Assembly: GCA_014529385.2 (NCBI GenBank)
Contig: CM043966.1
Coordinates: forward strand, 111,000,468 to 111,064,467
Origin: Adiantum capillus-veneris
Taxonomy: Eukaryota; Streptophyta; Polypodiopsida; Polypodiales; Pteridaceae
Direction of reading: 5' to 3'
Length of the DNA: 64,000 nt
Shown: positions 57,603 through 64,000 of the stretch, in pieces
Position numbering within the stretch: the stretch's first letter is position 1
Layout of the letters: each line of letters starts with the position of its first letter
Position numbers and translations under genes: made by a program
The notes under the pieces: generated by a model
Database searches by the model: none
Seen by the model: the letters and a program-made list of their open reading frames with translations, nothing else
What the model was told of the DNA's origin: nothing

Positions 57603-58306
57603 CACTATCAATGTGAAAAATCATATATGATATCATATTATGAGACTTTTTAGTTGGATCATGATCTCATGGAGTTATTATTCTATTGAGCAGCAAGTAT
57701 CATTCGGACCTTTTAGTGGGATGACAAGTACATGGATGTTGCCCCATTTTTGTGAAAAACTCTTTTCAATACATGACCTAACCGGCATGTTCAAGGTGAC
57801 ACAAGTTGCAGGTGATGCATACGCATGGGGGGAGAGCAAGACAGGGTGGCACAAGCTACAAGGTGATGTAGGTTGCACGAGGAGAGGGTAAGATTGGGCA
57901 AATCGTGATAAAACCTGGGATTTGACCCTAACAAAACAATTTTTTGATCGTGTAAAGGTAAAAATTTCAAGGAAAAATGTGACCAAAATCCCCTCAAATT
58001 TGTGGAAATTCTTGAAATACCCCATTAGTTTGAGAAATTCCCAAAATACCCTTGTGCTATCTTTTACAAGAAAATGCTCCAATTTTTCCAAAGAGATTAT
58101 ACAAAATCATAGATACATATTTAGAAAGTTAGCCAAATATAATTACCCACATTCCCAAAAATGGTAGCATTTGAGTTATTTTATCTTTTGAGCCCATAAT
58201 ACCATCAAGAATACGCATTCTAATGTGCTTAATTTCTTCAATAAAATGCTTTGTATTAAAAATTGTAAAAGATAACCATTTTCTCCATGTTTTTTATTAT
58301 CACAAA
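56110..58306. other. Noncoding stretch with one (TA)n(CA)n microsatellite
   Basis: A (TA)n(CA)n run lies at about 57556-57598. CAACCATATTCCATTT(T)GCAAA is doubled at 57342 and 57398. No coding family is recognised. Confidence 0.5.
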
Positions 58307-58533
58307 TGTTACCATATACATGTGGTAGTGATGTGTGTGAACACACTTAGGACGGCCATGACATTTTTTCCCTCACTAGGAGGTTTTTCCCCCATGCATT
58401 GTATATATGCCCATCATTCTAGGGCTATCCATATTTCCATTTCACACTAATTAATACACTCTCTGTTGTGTACCTTGAGCTTCCTTCATCTTCTATAAGC
58501 TATTTTTGTTTTCTTGCAACCCTAATTCCAACA
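58307..58533 (+). repeat. 5' LTR of copia family A (second copy)
   Basis: TGTTACCATATACATG to CCTAATTCCAACA, 227 bp, homologous to 5779-6004 throughout. A TATATA box lies at about 58399. The primer-binding site starts 3 bp after the end. Confidence 0.92.
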
Positions 58534-58535
58534 AT

Positions 58536-58550
58536 TGGTATCAAAGCAGG
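58536..58550 (+). promoter_or_regulatory. Primer-binding site (initiator tRNA-Met)
   Basis: TGGTATCAAAGCAGG matches the plant initiator tRNA-Met PBS (TGGTATCAGAGC) with one change, directly after the LTR. Confidence 0.9.
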
Positions 58551-58553
58551 TTG

Positions 58554-59205
58554 CAACCTGCTTTTCACTTATAATCCTATTGTCCATGATGCATGCATGC
58601 CAGTTGCTATAGAATCACATGTGTGGTATTTTGATAGTGGTGCTACAAAGAACATTACCTCACATCGTGATTTTTTAACCTCTCTTGAGTCTGTCCCTCA
58701 TGGGAATTCAGTTACTTGTGCCAACAATGCCTCTTATCTGGTTCAGGGAGTTGGAAAGATTATGATTACTGCTAGAAATGGCAGTCCTTTCACACTTCTT
58801 GATGGAATTTATGTACCTAGGATCAAGAAGAATATTTTGTTTGTATCTGCACTTGCTAGACTTGGTCTTATAGTCAAATTTGTGGATGATAGATGTACAG
58901 TACATGATCTCAGTTTTGGTGATGAAATTGTTGCATCTGGCATTTCATGTCGTGGTCTATATAAGATCACTTTGTATGACAAGTGTGGGCAGAGTATTCA
59001 AAATACAATTGTGGATTCTAAGACCATTTTAGATGAAAAAATTTGGCATGCACGTTTTGGATATCTGAATTCTACCAGTTTGCTGCATTTGCAAAAATAT
59101 GATATGGTTGCTTCTTTGCCGCCACTTGAAGAACCTATCAAATATGTTTGTGAAGGCTATATTTTGGGTAAGATGCAGTGTTTGAAGTTTCAAAAGGATG
59201 GTTAA
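58554..59205 (+). CDS. Copia protease and GAG-pre-integrase domain, fused close to the PBS
   Basis: The frame is open through the PBS region to a TAA at 59203-59205. HVWYFDSGATKNIT carries the retropepsin active site (DSG at 58633-58641), followed by VQGVGKI, DGIYVPRIKKNILFVSAL and a GLIVKF segment. IWHARFGYLNSTSLLHL and CEGYILGKM match the GAG-pre-integrase zinc region, although the usual final Cys-x2-Cys is altered. Gag and its zinc knuckle, normally about 250-300 residues between PBS and protease, are missing. Integrase, RT and RNase H are cut off at 59205. A likely first Met after the LTR is at 58597. It lacks gag, so it is defective. Confidence 0.88.
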
Positions 59206-59352
59206 GTTAGGTGAAAGGGCAGGGGAACTAAACATGCTCATCACCACCCATCCATGCCCTATATAGGCCCTTGGACTTCTAAATATAGGGACCCCCTTGA
59301 CTACATATCCGTCCTGGCCCTTGGCCCGGAATGGTCCTACCATTGTCCTGAC
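59206..59352 (-). repeat. Partial LTR of a minus-strand retroelement
   Basis: On the minus strand AAGGGAGGAG (purine tract) is followed by TAATGTCAGGACAATGG. An LTR-like sequence starts TGTCAGGACAATGG and holds a CCTATATAGGG TATA palindrome about 100 bp in. It adjoins the truncated copia at 59205. There is no matching second LTR. Confidence 0.4.
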
Positions 59353-59432
59353 ATTACTCCTCCCTTGGAGGAGCGTTTTTGTCCGCGAAAACACAAGTGA
59401 TGGTATCTTCATAAGAACACTAATGTTTTCTA

Positions 59433-59645
59433 CCGTAACATCCCACATGGATCCAACGGTTCATTTGAGTGGAACCCGGTTCAATAGGAGGTTCAATGAA
59501 ACCAAGAGTAACATCCCACATGGATCCAACGGTTCATTTGAGCAGAACCCTACAAGCACTCATGCCAATTGAAAGGCATGTTATAGTATCCACGATTGTT
59601 TCTCAAAACCCTACAAGCACTCATGCCAATTGAAAGGCATTAGGC
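59433..59645. repeat. Two short tandem duplications
   Basis: AACATCCCACATGGATCCAA occurs at about 59438 and 59510, with the shared AACGGTTCATTTGAG after it. AACCCTACAAGCACTCATGC occurs at about 59547 and 59608 with AATTGAAAGGCAT after it. The two duplications abut. Confidence 0.88.
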
Positions 59646-59755
59646 TATCTTTCTAGAAGAAAAGTGCACCTCCCATGTCTCTGAAATCCATGTGGAAAAT
59701 GTAGCCCCCAGCCCCATGATATTCGTGTTCGTAGCCATCAGTCGCTTCCAAAAAA

Positions 59756-59757
<2 letters not shown>

Positions 59758-59798
<41 letters not shown>
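59758..59798. repeat. (AG)n microsatellite
   Basis: About 20 AG units, uninterrupted. Confidence 0.95.
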
Positions 59799-59801
<3 letters not shown>

Positions 59802-59845
59802 CCCATAGATCATGTACCCTTCTTCCTATTCTGCTACATCTCATC

Positions 59846-60430
59846 CCCTAGACCTTTGGTGTTTTATATATAGCGGAAGACTAGGGCAATTTCATTGAAT
59901 GCAACAAAGAAACCAGCAGTAACAACAGACGTGTCTAAAAGAGGGGGGAAGTGTAGTGCAACTAGGGTCACCAGATTTTAACGTAAATTTTCTCTTTTGC
60001 TCTATATTGCCAGCTAGAGTATAACCAACAAGCAAGGCAAGGAGTATTGCCGATCTTGCTAATTCAAGCAACACTAACAACCATGGCAATGTGACTTCAA
60101 CTGAAAAAAGGATTTAAAGCGAATTTTGTTGTAAGCAAGATTTAGGCTCTAATGCCAAGTCTAATTTGGACGCTAAGAAGGGTGTCTACTAACTACTATA
60201 AGAGTAGTGATTTTTTCCTTGTATTCACCTATGACTAGCATCGTGCCATGTGTAACATCTTGTCTTAAAAAGGCTGAGATGTCTTTATGTTAAATGAATC
60301 TCCGAGTATCTCATGAGCTCAAGGAGCGCAAATTCCATTAATAAGGGAATCATGGCAGCTCCTAAAGTTCCCATCTCAAAAACGCACATGAACGAGTTGC
60401 TATCACAACTATGCACATAAAAATCCCCCT
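59846..60430. other. Noncoding stretch, nothing recognised
   Basis: Only short frames; no repeat or family similarity that I can support. Confidence 0.4.
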
Positions 60431-60704
60431 CTGCACATCCTCCCATTGTGGCTCCTTCCTACATGCACCTCCGTCTACCTCTGCTATCTGTATTCCCACC
60501 ATCACGTCTCTGTGTCTCTCTCTTGCAATCACATCACGGTCATGACTCAGCATACTCACCATTTGCCTCCCCCCTCTTTGTCTGCCTCTTTATATGCACC
60601 CTTAGCCCCACCATCACATGCTTTCATGTCTCCCTTGCATCGTTTCACTGAGGGCATACGCACAATCTCTCCCGCTCTTGCACGTGCACATTCAACTGGA
60701 GAAG

Positions 60705-60770
<66 letters not shown>

Positions 60771-60961
60771 GCTCCTCACATCTCTCTCTCTCCCTCTCTC
60801 CTCCACATCCTCTTCTAGCCCTCCTAGCCTCATATGCACATATGTTATCATCTTCTTTTCTCTTGACCCTGTTTGCATGGTCCTCGCCTCTTGAGAAACA
60901 TGTAGCAAGGCCAAGACACATGTCCATCTATCCTGCACCTACGCGAAAAGAGAGAGAGACA

Positions 60962-60999
<38 letters not shown>

Positions 61000-61100
61000 T
61001 CCATCTGCGTCCCTCTTTGACCTGCACACAAACACACACACACACAGAACAAACTCACCATCTGTGTCCCTCTTCGACATGCACACACATAGAAAACACA

Positions 61101-61158
<58 letters not shown>

Positions 61159-61460
61159 CACACACACAGAGGTCACCATCTACATCCCTCTTCAACCCAA
61201 TCTTCCCGCCCTGATCCTTTGCCACCATAGCTTGGAGAACTCAAGCCACTGCCTTGCTCTGCAATGCTGCCTGCAGTTTGCAGCTGATCAAACCTTGATC
61301 GTCCACATTTTCCCTCACATATCGCATATCAAACCTACCCGGTATCGCCTTCAAACTTCACCTTCTCGACATTGGTGGAGCCAAGCCGAGCCAAGCCCAA
61401 CCAAGGCACGCACAACAACTCCAGCCTCAGGATGCATTGCACCAAATAAAAAAATGCATT

Positions 61461-61511
<51 letters not shown>

Positions 61512-61974
61512 TCACGCTCAGACATTGTGTACCTTCTCTGGTCTACAACCACGTAGTTGGCATTATATCTCTCTATGGTCTTCCTCACGATGCTCTTCGC
61601 GACACTCCGTCGCAATGTCAACACAATAGAAACAGAGCAAGAAAATCTCACTACAACCCTAGCCTCATGGGTTTTACAGTAGAGAAAAAAAATCGATGTC
61701 TCTTCATATCTCTCTCCACTCCAATGCTCCACGTGCGAGCTGCTAACCTTTTCCCTAAAATGTATGCACAAATGCACAGAGAGGGATCCATCTAGGCTTC
61801 ACAACCTGGAATTTATTGTTCTACTTGCCTTGGATTGTGAAATAAACACAAAGAGTGTTGACCCTAGCTTTGATAGATAGACAGACAGAGTGGGAGCTCC
61901 ACTTGAGCACCTACAGCACTGAGAGCCTCTCTCCTATCCATGTTGCTGTAGATCTCTAGTAGCGCACGCCTGAA

Positions 61975-62032
<58 letters not shown>

Positions 62033-62040
62033 TTTGCTTG
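60431..62040. repeat. Microsatellite-rich block: (CT)n, (AG)n, (CA)n
   Basis: Runs lie at about 60710-60768 (CT), 60948-60996 (AG), 61030-61050 and 61097-61170 (CA), 61459-61508 (CT) and 61974-62032 (AG). Text between them is C-rich. The 449-codon frame at 60446-61795 is produced by the lack of stops in CT/CA repeats and is not a gene. Confidence 0.88.
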
Positions 62041-62925
62041 CCCCCTTGCCCTACCTACACAATACTGGCCTCCCTTGTCCTGGTCGCCTCTGTTGTGCTG
62101 GTCGTCCTCCCTTGTCTGCACACTCTCGAGCCACGCGTCGTTTTATACCCTGCCCAACCGTGGGACATATATATCTCTCTACCTCCTCCACGTGTTGCAG
62201 GCCCCTTTTTTTAGTTCAAACCAAAGTGAGCATCATTGCAAATTCCTTAAAAAGAAACTGTGAAAGCAAGTGCCAGCTCCTCTCGTTTCCCCTTGAAGCT
62301 TTGGAAGAGATTCTGCTTAATTCAGCTCCTTCCCAAAATTGGCAGGACCTACCTCATACGGTAGCATGGAAGCCCAAAATCCTTTCTTGGTAAATGAGCA
62401 TTCATTCATATTTCAAAACCCAAGACATGTCTATCATTAGATTTACACACTCTTCATTTAAATGAGTGTCCATTGTGTGATTTTAACCAATCAGCTTATT
62501 TAACCTATCAAAAGATTCTTGAAAATATAACCCAACCCTTTTTTTATCAGCTTATTTAACTTATCAAAAGATTCTTGAAAATATAACTCAACCCTTTTTT
62601 TTCTATTCTAGTCAGTAAAAAGAGAGAAGGCATCACTGTAGCCTTGCCCTTTGGGCAAGCCAAAAAAGGATTGACTCTACTTTTTTAGACTTCCATTTTT
62701 TTTTTTTGAAAGCCAATTGAAGGGTGGCTCAAATTTTTTTATGGAGAGCCAATGGCCATAAAAGTTTAGAACTTACAAAAGTTTTCCTATGTACGCCACC
62801 AAAATTTTATCGATTTACTTAAAAACTATCTTAAAATCTAGCAAAGATTTTGCAATTAATACATTAAATCTTGATTTTAATAGAATAGTGGCCTTGAATA
62901 GCCCCAAAATGGAAAGGTGTGCACG
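62041..62925. other. Noncoding stretch with a 59-bp tandem duplication
   Basis: TCAGCTTATTTAACYTATCA and the following AAAGATTCTTGAAAATATAA occur at about 62491 and 62549, each followed by a CCCTTTTTTT run. Otherwise nothing is recognised. Confidence 0.7.
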
Positions 62926-62929
62926 TGTA

Positions 62930-62931
62930 TG

Positions 62932-63004
<73 letters not shown>

Positions 63005-63240
63005 CCTCAAAGAGAGTGCCCAGAGAAATTATTGATCGAATTAATTTTAAAGTAAATCTATATATATACTTGAGCTTAAGTTTTCCAAGTAAGGAGAGGC
63101 CTCCCACGTGTCATCCACTATAACTTGAGAGAGAGAGAGAGAGTGCCAATTTTGTTTTTCTTGATCGAATTTTTTTTTAAAGTAAATCTGTACATATATA
63201 TTTAAGCTTAAATTTTTCAAGTAAGGAGAGGCCTCCCACA
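62930..63240. repeat. (TG)n(AG)n compound repeat and 130-bp direct duplication
   Basis: (TG)n to about 62968 is followed by (AG)n to 62994 and a G-run. TTGATCGAATT...AAAGTAAATCT then occurs at 63049 and 63179 (130-bp period). Each copy leads into AAGTAAGGAGAGGCCTCCCA and TCATCCA.TGTAACTTG-like text. Confidence 0.88.
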
Positions 63241-63375
63241 GGTCATCCATTGTAACTTGCACAACCATCCATGTTTAAAACTCCATGAAATAACTACAGC
63301 TCAATGACCTCGACGATTGAAGGTCTCAGACCAATCTCAATCTTCAACAGCTACTTGTGCGTGTGTTCATGTCCA

Positions 63376-63880
<505 letters not shown>

Positions 63881-64000
63881 TCCCATAGCCAATCATGAAC
63901 AAAGGCGAGTAAGCCCAAGTTGACAAATCCCGATTAGGGAGAAAATCTAAGACGAATGGCGAGTGATTGCAGGTTAATAACAATGGAAGGCGGAGTAAAT
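63881..64000. other. Window end, nothing recognised
   Basis: Unique-looking sequence after the last (GA)n run; no feature supported. Confidence 0.4.

Noticed and set aside
57640-57891. 83-codon open frame
   Set aside because: No family resemblance, no promoter and an overlapping antisense frame of similar length; probably chance.
60446-61795. Longest open frame in the window (449 codons)
   Set aside because: It is made of (CT)n and (CA)n repeats that lack stop codons; the product is Ser/Leu and Thr/His low complexity with no domain.

Overview
The window is plant nuclear DNA from a large, repeat-dominated genome. The evidence is Ty1/copia, Ty3 and CACTA transposon remains, hAT-like MITEs, satellite arrays, abundant (AG)n, (TG)n and (CT)n microsatellites, and a plant pararetrovirus (Caulimoviridae) insertion. 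I see no convincing intact host gene, tRNA, rRNA or CRISPR array. The species cannot be read from the sequence. A fern or another large-genome vascular plant is a guess based on the style of the repeats.

Region by region. 1-6004: the 3' end of a Ty1/copia element (RNase H, polypurine tract, 3' LTR) is split by a structurally complete 5352-bp CACTA transposon (354-5705) with CACTA termini and a 3-bp ATG target duplication. 6055-6330: a Ty3 integrase fragment on the minus strand. 8380-9715: a tandem array with an exact 158-bp period. 10060-10660: a 28-29-bp array hit by a 221-bp hAT-like MITE. 12985-14845: a dispersed CT-rich repeat and an unrecognised ORF. 15141-17174: a decayed Ty3-type gag region. 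17149-18251: a copia 5' LTR with primer-binding site and truncated gag. 20895-24161: a 468-bp tandem duplication, a second copy of the first MITE, a polypurine tract and a 430-bp foldback. 26939-28346: a second copy of the dispersed repeat, a GC-rich 148-bp hairpin and a 217-bp hAT-like MITE.

29340-35260 is the most distinctive part: an endogenous caulimovirid in the order movement protein, coat-protein region with zinc knuckle, aspartic protease, reverse transcriptase, RNase H, then a promoter with three 46-bp repeats and a TATATAAG box. It is broken by many stops and frameshifts and lies between TA-rich microsatellites.

35900-41980 holds plus-strand gag-like and acidic ORF remains. 42000-55100 holds minus-strand retroelement remains: aspartic protease, a long coiled-coil-rich ORF, polypurine tract and LTR. 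The long ORF is interrupted by a plus-strand segment of about 4.3 kb that carries roughly a dozen units of a 150-152-bp AT-rich satellite. 55656-56109 is a TIR element whose inverted partner lies at 43013-43474. 58307-59205 is a second copy of the first copia family, with LTR and primer-binding site followed directly by protease and pre-integrase. The end of the window is microsatellite-rich.

The parts do not form a host pathway. They are a nested record of mobile-element and viral insertions.
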